From contig JAQBNT010000156.1 in assembly GCA_028288445.1 (NCBI GenBank), forward strand, positions 1 to 64,000: a stretch of DNA of 64,000 nucleotides, given 5' to 3'. Within the stretch, counting starts at the first letter, position 1; each line of letters begins with the position of its first letter. A program made the translations under genes and the position numbers. The notes beneath the pieces are model-generated. The model was not told the origin of the DNA and did not search any database. It saw nothing but the letters and a program-made list of their open reading frames with translations. Below, in pieces: positions 1 through 8,278 of the stretch. The stretch comes from Hymenobacter sp. GTDB lineage: Bacteria > Bacteroidota > Bacteroidia > Cytophagales > Hymenobacteraceae.

Positions 1-98
1 TCGAGGAGCACTACATCCCGAGCTTCAAGCCGTCGAAAACCTTCGTGGCTAAGATTAAGAACAGCAAGAAGGTGAAAGCCGTTGCGGCCAAAGCCTAA
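1..98 (+). CDS. C-terminal end of a probable HU-family DNA-binding protein (5' partial)
   Basis: Only the last 31 codons are in the window, reading from position 3 to the TAA at 96-98. The tail (EEHYIPSFKPSKTF, then a Lys/Ala-rich end with KNSKKVKAVAAKA) resembles the end of Bacteroidota HU-like nucleoid proteins, where a conserved I-P-x-F-K-P-x-K stretch is followed by a basic tail. The gene starts left of the window, so the DNA-binding arms cannot be checked. A strong terminator-like hairpin follows at 163-219. The identification rests on a short tail and is moderately sure. Confidence 0.6.
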   Translation, partial: EEHYIPSFKPSKTFVAKIKNSKKVKAVAAKA

Positions 99-162
99 TT
101 TTGTTTGTTAAGAAGCTGATGGATGGATTAACCGCCTGCCAGTTTTTTAACAACAATGAATT

Positions 163-219
163 GCCGGCCGCGCCGCCGGTGTCTTTTCCGCAAGGGAAAG
201 CCCGGCGGCCGGCTTTTTT
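163..219 (+). terminator. GC-rich hairpin with T-run directly before the TPR gene
   Basis: A GCCGGCCG-type arm pairs with CCGGCGGCCGGC and is followed by six T. It fits a rho-independent terminator for the HU-like gene. The T-run ends only seven bases before the ATG at 226, and no clear TAnnTTTG box lies between the genes, so the TPR gene may depend on readthrough (attenuation) or on a promoter inside or before the hairpin. Confidence 0.65.
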
Positions 220-225
220 CAGCTA

Positions 226-1146
226 ATGGCTACTACTCGCACCGCTCCGCATCAATTGGTACTCGTCGCCGCCGCACTCGCGCTGGTAGGCGGGCTATAC
301 GTGTTGCCCAAGGGCATCATGAAGCCGAAAGAGAGCAAATCGGAGCTGAGCAAGGATGCTGCCGCCACGGCCAACCGTGACGGCGGCGGCATGGCCACCA
401 ACGGCTCCAAAACCGAGGCTTCCTCGGGGCCGGTACCCGCCACCGCTACCGAAAACAACGGCCCCAACGCCGCCCCGCACACCACCACCAGCCCCGCCCA
501 ACGGCAGGAACTGGCCCGGTTGCTAGGCGAGTACAAGGCCGCTGCCACGCCCGATGCTAAAGCTACGGTGGCCACCACCCTGGCCCGCCGCTACAACGAC
601 GTGGAGCGTTTCGATAGCGCTGGCTACTACCTGGAGCAGGTAGCCCTGGCCAAGCCCAGCACCCAACACTGGCAACAAGCTGCCGATGCCTACTTCCAGG
701 CGTTTAGCTTTGCGGCTACCGACGAGCGGGTGAAACTGCTCGGCGGCAAGGCGCGGGAGCTCTACACCAAGGTGTTGAAGGACCAACCCGGCAACCTCGA
801 CGCCAAAACCAACCTCGGCATGGCCTACATGGCCTCCGAAAACCCCGTGCAGGGCGTCACCTATCTGCGCGAAGTGCTGGAAGCCGACCCCCGCAACGAG
901 AAAGCCCTGTACAACATGGGGATACTCGCGGTGCAAAGCAACCAGTTCGACAAAGCCGTGAAGCGTTTTCAGGATTTGGTGAAAGTCAATCCGAAAAATG
1001 TGAACGGACAGTTTTACCTCGGCGTAACTTTGGCCCGCACTGGTGCCAAGGAAGAAGCCAAACAAGCCTTCCTCGCCGCCAAAAGCCTCAGCAACGACCC
1101 CGCGCTGGCCGCTTCGGTAGACGAGGAAATTGCCAAATTGAAATAG
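226..1146 (+). CDS. Membrane-anchored tetratricopeptide repeat protein
   Basis: This 306-residue protein has one N-terminal hydrophobic segment (about residues 10-30) that would act as a signal anchor. A low-complexity Ala/Thr/Pro/Asn linker (about 45-100) follows, then helical TPR repeats, the clearest between about 190 and 295 (NLGMAYMASENPVQGVTYL, ALYNMGILAVQSNQFDKAV, GQFYLGVTLARTGAKEEAK). TPR proteins act as scaffolds; no catalytic domain is seen and the partner is unknown. The start is supported by the membrane segment directly after it. The gene lies just before the mini ribosomal protein and RNase G genes, but nothing shows a shared function. Confidence 0.85.
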   Translation: MATTRTAPHQLVLVAAALALVGGLYVLPKGIMKPKESKSELSKDAAATANRDGGGMATNGSKTEASSGPVPATATENNGPNAAPHTTTSPAQRQELARLLGEYKAAATPDAKATVATTLARRYNDVERFDSAGYYLEQVALAKPSTQHWQQAADAYFQAFSFAATDERVKLLGGKARELYTKVLKDQPGNLDAKTNLGMAYMASENPVQGVTYLREVLEADPRNEKALYNMGILAVQSNQFDKAVKRFQDLVKVNPKNVNGQFYLGVTLARTGAKEEAKQAFLAAKSLSNDPALAASVDEEIAKLK

Positions 1147-1185
1147 CTACGACACAATCAATCACCAATTTAACCCCCAAGCATC

Positions 1186-1275
1186 ATGCCCTGCGGTAAA
1201 AAAAGAAAGCGTCATAAGATTGCCACTCACAAGCGCAAGAAGCGCCTGCGCAAGAACCGTCACAAGAAGAAGTAA
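1186..1275 (+). CDS. AURKAIP1/COX24 (mS38-like) mini ribosomal protein
   Basis: A 29-codon gene encodes a protein that is almost entirely Lys, Arg and His (starts MPCGKKRKRHK, ends RLRKNRHKKK). It matches the tiny AURKAIP1/COX24-domain proteins that Bacteroidota genomes carry, which are related to the mitochondrial small-subunit protein mS38. By family knowledge it should bind rRNA in the small ribosomal subunit. It sits 39 bases after the TPR gene and is followed by a hairpin at 1393-1430. Its size makes it easy to miss in automatic gene calls. Confidence 0.85.
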   Translation: MPCGKKRKRHKIATHKRKKRLRKNRHKKK

Positions 1276-1392
1276 GCCTCACGGGGCGTAGCGGCGGCCG
1301 GCAGTTTTCCTAACGGGAAGGGAGCCAGCCGCCTATCTCTCACGTAGCCTCCCGAGTGGGGCCGCGCCAGATGCTTTTCCCGTGGCTCGCGA

Positions 1393-1430
1393 GGGAAGCC
1401 AGAGCCGTCAGGTTCTGGCTTCCCTTTGCC
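1393..1430 (+). terminator. Hairpin after the mini ribosomal protein gene
   Basis: Fourteen-base arms (GGGAAGCCAGAGCC and GGTTCTGGCTTCCC) pair around a GTCA loop with one G-T wobble, followed by a short T-rich stretch. It probably ends transcription before the RNase G gene, though the T-run is short. Confidence 0.55.
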
Positions 1431-1489
1431 GGTTTCGGGGTAGGCCTTCGACGGCATTACCGGCAGGTTACCTTAACTAAATCAAGGCT

Positions 1490-3097
1490 TTGAGTAATGA
1501 ATTAGTCATTAATTCTACTCAGGAAGGCGAGCGAATAGCGTTGTTGCAGGACAAGCGGCTGATTGAATACCATTTCGACCGCAACGACACCAACTACTCA
1601 GTAGGCGACATCTTCCTGGGCACCGTGAAAAAGGTGATGCCCGGCCTGAACGCAGCGTTCGTAGACATTGGCTACGAAAAAGACGCGTTTTTGCACTACG
1701 GCGACCTTGGCGAGCAATTCCCTTCCTTCACGAAGTGGGCGCGCACGGTACAGAGCGGCCGGGCGCCCAGCGCCGGGCTGGAAAAATTCACGTTTGAACC
1801 CGTCCTCGAAAAAGTGGGGAAGGCGGAAAGCGTGTTCAAGAAAGGGCAGCAAATCGTTGTTCAAATCATCAAGGAGCCAATTTCGACCAAAGGCCCCCGC
1901 GTAAGCACCGACATTTCGATGGCCGGGCGCTACCTCGTGCTGATGCCGTTTTCGAACACCATCAGCGTCAGCAAAAAAATTGTGAGCAAGGGCGAGCGTG
2001 ACCGTCTCAAACGGCTCATCGCCAGCATCAAGCCCGAGAATTTCGGTGTTATCATCCGCACCGTGGCGGAGGGACGCGAAGTGGCTGAGCTTGACAAGGA
2101 CATGCAGGATATGGTGGCAAAGTGGGAGCAGCTTTACAGCACGCTGCGCACCGCCAAACCCAACGATAAGGTCCTCGGCGAGTTGGGCCGCACCTCATCA
2201 ATGGTGCGGGATATGCTGAACGAGTCGTTCGACAGCATCACCGTGGATGCCCCGGCGATGTACGATGAGATGCGGGACTACCTGCAAAAAATCGCGCCGG
2301 ATAAGCTCGGCCTGCTGAAACTGCACAACTCGAAAATCAAGATTTTCGAGCACATTGGCATTGAGAAACAGCTGAAAACGCTGTTTGGCAAGACCGTGAC
2401 TGTGCCCGGTGGCGGCTACCTCGTTATCGAGCACACCGAAGCCCTGCACGTTATCGACGTGAACTCGGGCAGCAAGAGCAACCAGGAAAACGACCAGGAA
2501 GCTACTGCGCTGATGATTAACATGCTGGCGGCCAAAGAAGTGGCCCGGCAGTTGCGCCTGCGCGACATGGGCGGTATCATTGTGGTCGACTTCATCGACA
2601 TGCGCTCGGCGGAAAGCCGCAAAAAGGTGGAAGACGCCGTACGCGACGTGATGAAGCTCGACAAGGCGAAGTACACCGTGCTGCCCATCACGAAGTTTGG
2701 CCTGCTACAAATCACCCGGCAGCGGGTGCGCCCGGCTGAGAACATTGTGACCGGCGAGGTGTGCCCCACCTGCGGCGGCACTGGCAAGATTTCGGCCTCC
2801 ATCCAAGTGACGGACGATATCGACAACAGTATCGACGACCTGCTGGTGAACCAGAATCAGTCGGGCATCACGCTGTCGGTACACCCGTTCCTGTACGCTT
2901 ACTACACCAAAGGGCTGATTTCGCGCCAGATGAAATGGTACCTGAAGTATTACAAGTGGGTGAAAGTGGTGAATGACAGCAGCCTAGGCCTCACCGATTA
3001 CCGCATCGAAGATGAGCGGGGTGAGGAAATCCAGCTGCGCTCGTCGGCTGCCGCCATGAGTCGCTTGCAGGACCGCGAGGTTGAAATAGTGGATTAA
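1490..3097 (+). CDS. rng: Ribonuclease G/E family endoribonuclease
   Basis: This 535-residue cytoplasmic protein cuts single-stranded RNA in rRNA maturation and mRNA turnover. An S1-like RNA-binding domain near the N-terminus is recognisable (FLGTVKKVMPGLNAAFVDIG, about residues 42-61). The RNase G/E catalytic core contains the two metal-binding aspartates in VIDVNSGSK (about 322) and VVDFIDM (about 367). The zinc-link motif CPTCGG is near residue 425. The length fits RNase G rather than the longer RNase E, since no degradosome scaffold tail follows. The likely start is TTG at 1490; the product then begins MSNELVINS, as is usual for the family. A bidirectional terminator follows. Confidence 0.93.
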   Translation: MSNELVINSTQEGERIALLQDKRLIEYHFDRNDTNYSVGDIFLGTVKKVMPGLNAAFVDIGYEKDAFLHYGDLGEQFPSFTKWARTVQSGRAPSAGLEKFTFEPVLEKVGKAESVFKKGQQIVVQIIKEPISTKGPRVSTDISMAGRYLVLMPFSNTISVSKKIVSKGERDRLKRLIASIKPENFGVIIRTVAEGREVAELDKDMQDMVAKWEQLYSTLRTAKPNDKVLGELGRTSSMVRDMLNESFDSITVDAPAMYDEMRDYLQKIAPDKLGLLKLHNSKIKIFEHIGIEKQLKTLFGKTVTVPGGGYLVIEHTEALHVIDVNSGSKSNQENDQEATALMINMLAAKEVARQLRLRDMGGIIVVDFIDMRSAESRKKVEDAVRDVMKLDKAKYTVLPITKFGLLQITRQRVRPAENIVTGEVCPTCGGTGKISASIQVTDDIDNSIDDLLVNQNQSGITLSVHPFLYAYYTKGLISRQMKWYLKYYKWVKVVNDSSLGLTDYRIEDERGEEIQLRSSAAAMSRLQDREVEIVD

Positions 3098-3129
3098 ATC
3101 CGCCTGCTTCAGCAACGGTTTGACTCAAC

Positions 3130-3166
3130 AAAAAGCCCTAGCCTCGTGAGAAGCTGGGGCTTTTTT
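3130..3166. terminator. Bidirectional terminator between rng and the beta-barrel gene
   Basis: AAAAAGCCCTAGCC and a partly complementary GCTGGGGCTTTTTT flank a short loop. There is an A-run on one side and a T-run on the other, so it can serve both convergent genes. Confidence 0.8.
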
Positions 3167-3186
3167 GTGGACTAACTAACGGAATA

Positions 3187-3867
3187 TTAGAACTTAATAC
3201 CTAGGTCTAAGCCAAACGAACTGTTTTTGATAGTAACGTCTTTAAAATCACGTTTGCGCTCGAAGTAATGGTCAATATCGACGAGGCCGCGGTGGTAGCC
3301 CAGACCGGCAAAAATCTTCGTGCTTTGGCCCAACTGATACTCCACACCGGCACCTACTAAGGCATCCGCATCGAAGAAGTAGACGTAGTCGCTGGCTTTG
3401 TTTTCGGTATTTGTAGCCGGGTCAACATAAAATTTGCTTTCGTTGACACGCGTGCCAATCGGCACGTTCAAAGAGCCGCCAACCTGGAAGTAGATACGGG
3501 TAGCAGGGGCTATTTCGTTGGTGAAAAGCTTTACCGTAAGCGGCAATTCTAAGTATTGAGCAGTTATTTTTTGCTTGATTACCGTTGTCCGGTTGCCAGG
3601 CAGTACATCGGTGTAGGAAATCGTTCCTCCTTTGCCTGTAAGCAGCAGGCCGGTGCTGAAGGCGTAGTTCTCACCAAAGAAATAGTCGACTACGAGGCCA
3701 CCGCCAAAACCAAACTGGCTGCCATCGCTGCCAAAGGCATTGGTGGAAGTAGATTCGGCCCGCAGGCTGGTGATAGATGGCGAAACCTTAAGGCCGATTT
3801 CGACCTGAGCCGAGGCGCTGCCAATGGTAGCGGCGAGTGTAATAAGCGCGAGCAGTAGTTTTTTCAT
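3187..3867 (-). CDS. Outer membrane beta-barrel protein (PorT-like/OMP_b-brl family)
   Basis: This 226-residue protein begins with a clear signal peptide (MKKLLLALITLAATIGSASA). Alternating hydrophobic strands follow, ending in an aromatic-terminated final strand (SSFGLDLGIKF), typical of small outer membrane barrels of Bacteroidota. The motif VEIGLKVSPSITSL at the mature N-terminus is common in the family. Such proteins are often just called porin family; no substrate is known. It is convergent with rng and divergent from the gldB-like gene, with about 80 bases between the two starts. Confidence 0.8.
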   Translation of the reverse strand: MKKLLLALITLAATIGSASAQVEIGLKVSPSITSLRAESTSTNAFGSDGSQFGFGGGLVVDYFFGENYAFSTGLLLTGKGGTISYTDVLPGNRTTVIKQKITAQYLELPLTVKLFTNEIAPATRIYFQVGGSLNVPIGTRVNESKFYVDPATNTENKASDYVYFFDADALVGAGVEYQLGQSTKIFAGLGYHRGLVDIDHYFERKRDFKDVTIKNSSFGLDLGIKF

Positions 3868-3946
3868 ACGGGTTTATCATTCGATTGCCATCGGCAACAG
3901 CCGACGGCCAACAGGTTTTGGCTAATTTTACTTCAAAGTAACGTGC

Positions 3947-4969
3947 GTGAATACGAATAATTTTTCCTGGCGGCGGTGGCTGCCCTTCTTTTTAGGTGCA
4001 AGCCTCGGCTTTAGCGGCTGCAAAAGCGGTCCGGCCGAAGGCTGCCGCCCCGACGCGGCCGAGGATGCCGCTGCCGTGCCCATGCGGGTGAGGCGGCTGG
4101 AACCGGCTTTCTTCCAACTGAAGACCCCGGCGCAGGCGCAGCAGTTTATGGATGCCAACCCGTCATTTGCGCGGTACTATTTGCAGCGCCAGCCCGCTAC
4201 GGAGAAGCAACTGGATAGCAGCCTAGTGAAACTGGCTACCAACCCGGCCCTGCAGCAAGTGGGCCGCGAAACCGCCGCTGCCTTCCCCGACAGCGCCGCG
4301 CTGCGCCACAATCTGGGCGAGATGTTCCGGCGGGTGCATTACTACTTCCCCGATTTTCGGGTGCCGCCCACGGTCACTTACGTCAGTGGCTTTCTAGCCA
4401 AAGATATCTATGTGAATGATAGTCTGCTGGTGATGAGCCTCGATTGGTTTATCGGCCCCAAGGCCAGCAAGCGGCCAGACCTGCCGCAGTACATGCTGCG
4501 CCGCTACACGCCAGCAGGCCTCATGCCGCTGCTGGCTCAGGACGTGGCCAGCAAGTACAACAAGCACGAACTGACCGCCAATACCATGCTTGATGCCATG
4601 GTACACGCCGGCAAGTCGCTGTATTTCGCCAGTCTGGTACTTCCCTGCACCCCCGATTCGGTGCTGATGGGCTACACCCGGCGCGAGATGGTAGGGCTGG
4701 ATGCCAACGAAGGCCGGGTGTGGGGCCATTTTCTGGAGAAAAACCTGCTTTACAATACCACGCCGTTCCTACTCCAGAAGTACGTGGGCGAGCGGCCCAA
4801 CGTGCCCGAAATCGACAAAACCTGCCCCGGCCGCGTGGGCCAGTGGGTGGGCCTGCAAATCATCCGCAAGTACGTGGCTGAGCATCCCGACGTGACGCTG
4901 GGCCGCCTGATGGCCGAGAAGAATGCCCAGCGCATTCTCAACGACTCGCACTATCGGCCCAAACGGTAG
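3947..4969 (+). CDS. gldB: Gliding motility lipoprotein GldB homologue
   Basis: The 340-residue product has a basic start, a hydrophobic segment and a lipobox-like LGFSGC with the acceptor Cys at residue 25. The body matches GldB: an N-terminal R-R-L-E-P-x-F-F segment, a central YFPDFRVPP region, and a C-terminal GQWVGLQIIRKYV followed by SHYRPK. GldB is a cell-envelope lipoprotein required for gliding in Flavobacterium; in Cytophagales it often persists with the T9SS/gliding machinery. The start codon is GTG at 3947. The glycosyltransferase gene begins 13 bases after the stop, so the two are probably co-transcribed. Confidence 0.82.
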   Translation: MNTNNFSWRRWLPFFLGASLGFSGCKSGPAEGCRPDAAEDAAAVPMRVRRLEPAFFQLKTPAQAQQFMDANPSFARYYLQRQPATEKQLDSSLVKLATNPALQQVGRETAAAFPDSAALRHNLGEMFRRVHYYFPDFRVPPTVTYVSGFLAKDIYVNDSLLVMSLDWFIGPKASKRPDLPQYMLRRYTPAGLMPLLAQDVASKYNKHELTANTMLDAMVHAGKSLYFASLVLPCTPDSVLMGYTRREMVGLDANEGRVWGHFLEKNLLYNTTPFLLQKYVGERPNVPEIDKTCPGRVGQWVGLQIIRKYVAEHPDVTLGRLMAEKNAQRILNDSHYRPKR

Positions 4970-4982
4970 CATTCATTACAGA

Positions 4983-6185
4983 ATGCACATCGCCGTTTTC
5001 AGCCAGTATCACACCAACCCGGACTGCCCGGCCACCAGCCGGCACTACACGCTGCTTGCCCACATCGCCAAGACGCATCGGGTGACGCTATTGACCACGC
5101 CCGCCTGGAAGAGCCAGCGCCTGACGCAGGAATTTCCCTGGGTGCCGGAAGGGGTGGAAATTCGTGAAGCTGACGTGCGGTATGACAATAAAATGGGGCC
5201 GGCGCGGCGGGCGCTGGCTTTCGCGCAGTATGCAGGCTGGGCCGTACGTGAGGGCTTGCGAATTGATAAACCGGACGTGATTTGGGGCATCAGCACGCCG
5301 CTGACTGCGGCTTGGGCGGCGGCGCAGGTGGCGCGCCGGCGGCGGGTGCCGTGGGTATTCGAGGTGCAGGATTTGTGGCCGTCGTTCCCTATTGCGATGG
5401 GAGCCGTGCCCACGGCGCTGGCCCGGCACCAGCTTTATCAGCTGGAAAAACGGCTGTATAAAAGTGCCCGGCACATCCTGCCGCTCTCACCCGATATGAC
5501 GCGCTATGTGACGGATTTAGGCATACCGGCTGCGAAAGTGACCACCGTGCTCAATGGCACTGACCTGGAACTGGTGGCCCGCGCCATACCGGCTGCCGTG
5601 GCACATCTTCGGCAGGAGCAGGGCTTGGCGGGGAAGCGGGTGGTGCTGTACGCGGGCACCTTTGGGCGGGCTAATGACATCCCAACGCTTGTTGCGGCGG
5701 CTGAAGCTATGGCGGTGACCGATGCAGAAGTGGTGTGGCTGTTCCTGGGCCACGGGTTTTTTGAGCCGCTGATTGCGGCGGCGGCAGCGCGCTGGCCGGG
5801 GCGCATCCGGCTGGTACGGGGGCAGGCGCGGCACGAGGTTTTCAAGTGGTTTGCGCTGGCTGATATGTCGGTGGTTTCGTTTCTGGGGCTGCCGGTGCTG
5901 GATTCTAACTCGCCGGCGAAGCTGTACGATTCGTTGGCTGTGGGCACGCCGGTACTGGTGACTAATGCGGGCTGGACCAAGGCGCTGGTGGAGCAGCACG
6001 GCTGCGGCTGGTACGTGCCGGCCGGCGATGCGCCGGCGTTGGCCGCACAGCTACAGCGCCTGCTGAGCCAGCCCGAAATGCTAGCCCAGGCCGGGGCCAA
6101 TGGCCGCGTTTTAGCTGCGCAGGAATTCGACCGCCAACGAATGGCCACGCAGGTGCAGCGGATACTGGAAGTCGCTGCCAATTGA
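4983..6185 (+). CDS. Glycosyltransferase family 4 protein (WbuB-like)
   Basis: This 400-residue GT-B fold glycosyltransferase begins MHIAVFSQYHTNPDCPATSR. The segment EVQDLWPSFP (about residues 122-131) is the hallmark of WbuB-like GT4 enzymes that transfer aminosugars in O-antigen or capsule assembly. The donor side contains NGTDLE and, near the C-terminus, NSPAKLYDSLAVGTPVLV. The ATG at 4983 is preferred over an upstream in-frame ATG inside gldB because the Rossmann strand begins right there. It is cytoplasmic or membrane-associated. The acceptor is unknown and no other glycan genes surround it. Confidence 0.85.
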   Translation: MHIAVFSQYHTNPDCPATSRHYTLLAHIAKTHRVTLLTTPAWKSQRLTQEFPWVPEGVEIREADVRYDNKMGPARRALAFAQYAGWAVREGLRIDKPDVIWGISTPLTAAWAAAQVARRRRVPWVFEVQDLWPSFPIAMGAVPTALARHQLYQLEKRLYKSARHILPLSPDMTRYVTDLGIPAAKVTTVLNGTDLELVARAIPAAVAHLRQEQGLAGKRVVLYAGTFGRANDIPTLVAAAEAMAVTDAEVVWLFLGHGFFEPLIAAAAARWPGRIRLVRGQARHEVFKWFALADMSVVSFLGLPVLDSNSPAKLYDSLAVGTPVLVTNAGWTKALVEQHGCGWYVPAGDAPALAAQLQRLLSQPEMLAQAGANGRVLAAQEFDRQRMATQVQRILEVAAN

Positions 6186-6284
6186 CTTTGTGCTCAAGCA
6201 GAAGGTCTTTGTGCTTTCTAGAACTAGTGATTGAACTTTGTGTGCTAAAACATCTGCCAAAAGCACGTTTTTAGCAGCTTAGCG

Positions 6285-6962
6285 CTATGCTTCCGGGATG
6301 GGTACATAAGCCAGGGACTTGCCGAAATGCTTTTCGAAGTAAGCGCAACTAGGGGCCAATGGACAAATGCTACACTTGGGCGAGCGCGCCACGCAGATAT
6401 AGCGTCCGTGCAAAATCAGCCAGTGGTGGGCCTTGTTAATAAGCTCTTCCGGGATATAACGCACCAGCGCCTTCTCCACGGCCAGGGGTGTGGTGGCCGT
6501 TTTCGGTACGAGGCCCAGGCGGTGCGATACTCGAAAAACGTGGGTGTCGACTGCCATCGCGGGCAGGTTGTAAATGACGGAGGCCACTACATTAGCCGTT
6601 TTGCGGCCCACCCCGGGTAGGCGCTGCAACTCATCAATCTGGCTGGGGACTTCGCCGGCGAAATCCTCGGTGAGCATCCGGCCCAGGCCGGCCAGGTGCT
6701 TGGCCTTGTTGTTGGGGTAGGAGACGCTGCGGATGAAGGGGAATATCTCTTCGGCAGAGGCCGCGCCGAGGTGCGCGGCGGTGGGAAACTGTGCCAGCAG
6801 CGGCGGCATCACCAGGTTCACGCGCTTGTCGGTGCATTGGGCGCTGAGCACTACGGCCACAATTAACTCATACGGGTTGCTGTATTCCAGTTCGGTTTTG
6901 GGCTCCGGGAAGTTGGTGGTGAAGTAGTCGAGGAAGTATTGGAATCGGTCGGCGCGAGTCAT
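6285..6962 (-). CDS. nth: Endonuclease III (DNA glycosylase/AP lyase)
   Basis: This 225-residue enzyme removes oxidised pyrimidines and cleaves AP sites in base excision repair. The helix-hairpin-helix LPGVGRKTANVV carries the catalytic Lys at 121, and the Asp of AVDTHVFRV is at 139. The C-terminal [4Fe-4S] ligands follow the standard C-X6-C-X2-C-X5-C spacing (Cys 190, 197, 200, 206). Length and motifs match typical Nth. A palindromic repeat (6993-7097) lies just upstream, between this gene and the sigma-factor pair. Confidence 0.95.
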   Translation of the reverse strand: MTRADRFQYFLDYFTTNFPEPKTELEYSNPYELIVAVVLSAQCTDKRVNLVMPPLLAQFPTAAHLGAASAEEIFPFIRSVSYPNNKAKHLAGLGRMLTEDFAGEVPSQIDELQRLPGVGRKTANVVASVIYNLPAMAVDTHVFRVSHRLGLVPKTATTPLAVEKALVRYIPEELINKAHHWLILHGRYICVARSPKCSICPLAPSCAYFEKHFGKSLAYVPIPEA

Positions 6963-6992
6963 GCGGTGGAGAGTAAATCAAGCAAAAATAAA

Positions 6993-7097
6993 ACGGTCAC
7001 GCTGAGCGCAGCCGAAGCATCTTGCCCGCAATAGTAAATCCAATCGACAGGATTACTGCTGCGGTAAAGATGCTTCGGCTACGCTCAGCATGACCGT
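6993..7097. repeat. Palindromic intergenic element, GTCATGCTGAGC family, copy 1
   Basis: Arms of about 38 bases at 6993-7030 and 7060-7097 are inverted copies (cores CGCTGAGCGCAGCCGAAGCAT and its complement) around a loop of about 29 bases. The same outer sequence recurs at 27.7, 30.3, 35.4, 43.6 and 59.1 kb. It would fold into a long hairpin in RNA and could end transcription or protect transcript ends. Confidence 0.85.
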
Positions 7098-7172
7098 ACA
7101 TACTGGGTTGACGAACCGCTTACCCGCGCCAGCGCGGGGTGTGGAGCGGCCGCCACAAAAAATTGAAGGGGC

Positions 7173-7403
7173 TCAGGACTTGCTCAAGAAGGTGCGCGAG
7201 TAGCGCAAAATGGCCTCGGAGGCTTGGGGGCGCGGTTCGCGACGGACGCCGTCGAGTGCCCGCTGGGCCAAAAGGAGGTCGGCGCAGGTCGCGGCCAAGT
7301 CCGGGTCGTGCTGCAACGCCTCCTCTACCTCGCGCTGCCTTTCAACCGGCAATTCGTTGTACACATACTGGAGCAGTGTCGAATGGGGTAAGGTTTGAAT
7401 CAT
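7173..7403 (-). CDS. Small protein overlapping the sigma gene, possible anti-sigma partner
   Basis: This 76-residue acidic/helical protein (MIQTLPHSTLLQYVYNELP...) begins inside the 3' end of the ECF sigma gene in another frame, overlapping it by 62 bases. The pattern L-x-x-Y-V-Y-N-E-L-P followed by a REVEEAL helix resembles the N-terminal helices of zf-HC2-type anti-sigma domains, but the zinc-binding His/Cys residues are missing and there is no membrane helix. A role in controlling the sigma factor is inferred only from this resemblance and the overlap. Confidence 0.6.
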   Translation of the reverse strand: MIQTLPHSTLLQYVYNELPVERQREVEEALQHDPDLAATCADLLLAQRALDGVRREPRPQASEAILRYSRTFLSKS

Positions 7404-7980
7404 AGTGATGCAGGGAATTTGCGGTCATCTTCTTCCGCAGGTTTATTAGCGCGTAGCGCATGCGGCCCAGCGCCGTGTTGATGCTCACGCCGGTGGCGTC
7501 GGCAATCTCCTGGAAGCTCATATCGCCGTAATGGCGCATGAGCAGCACCTCCTTTTGGGCGGCGGGCAGTTCCTGGATTAACGCCCGAAGGCGGGTGTGG
7601 GTTTCTTCCCGGGCCAGAATATCGTCCGGGCCGTCGTCGGCAATGGTCAGGGTGTTGTTTAAACGTTCGTTGTCGGTGAGGCTGATGTGGGGCACGCGCT
7701 TGCCGCGCCGAAACGAGTCGATGGCCAGGTTGTGCGCGATGCGGCAAATCCAGGGCGCAAACTTGCCCTCCTCGTTGTAGCGGCCACTTTTCATGGTGTG
7801 GATGGCCTTGATGAACGTATCCTGCATCAGGTCCTCGGCCACGTCCTCGTCGCGCACGATGAGGAGAATGGTCGTGAACACACGACTGCGATGCCGCTCC
7901 AGCAGGATGGCAAAGGCGGATTCCTGGCCAGCCAGGTAGAGCGAGATGAGCGCGGAGTCGCTCGGTTGCATGAGGTCCAT
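7342..7980 (-). CDS. ECF-type RNA polymerase sigma factor
   Basis: This 212-residue sigma-70 family protein has region 2 (DEDVAEDLMQDTFIKAI and WICRIAHNLAIDSFRR, about residues 45-95) and region 4 (QKEVLLMRHYGDMSFQEIAD with the GVSINTALGRMRYAL recognition helix, about 140-180). It lacks regions 1 and 3, as ECF sigmas do. It directs RNA polymerase to a regulon that cannot be read from the window. Its last about 30 codons, past the normal end of region 4, overlap the next small gene, which suggests translational coupling. Upstream (7981-8278) I see no gene, only its AT-richer leader and promoter region. Confidence 0.92.
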   Translation of the reverse strand: MDLMQPSDSALISLYLAGQESAFAILLERHRSRVFTTILLIVRDEDVAEDLMQDTFIKAIHTMKSGRYNEEGKFAPWICRIAHNLAIDSFRRGKRVPHISLTDNERLNNTLTIADDGPDDILAREETHTRLRALIQELPAAQKEVLLMRHYGDMSFQEIADATGVSINTALGRMRYALINLRKKMTANSLHHYDSNLTPFDTAPVCVQRIAG

Positions 7981-8278
7981 AAAGGGCTACGGAATAGGGG
8001 AACGTAGAGCTTTAGGCCATAGTATGCAGTTACCGAGAAAAAAATTGGGAGCGACGGGCGGCGGTAGGTTTTACCCCGCTAGAATCAGACCAAATGTAGA
8101 GAAATGGAATCCACTTCCGCAATAGGCATTGGTGGAAAAATGCCAGAATCTTTTTGGGAATTTCAAGCAACCTTCCTCAAAACTTCATCTAGGGCATTTT
8201 TGAGGGGAATTGTCTAGGTGTTTTTCTGAAAAAAAGTTTCCGATGGGCGTATAAAATTTGGGGCGACTGAGTTAATGC

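Noticed and set aside
6217..6229. TCTAGAACTAGTG, identical to the XbaI-SpeI part of common cloning vectors, between the glycosyltransferase and nth genes.
   Set aside because: The flanking sequence is not vector, the match is only 13 bases, and it lies inside imperfect CTTTGTGCT repeats that look native. Chance is more likely than contamination.
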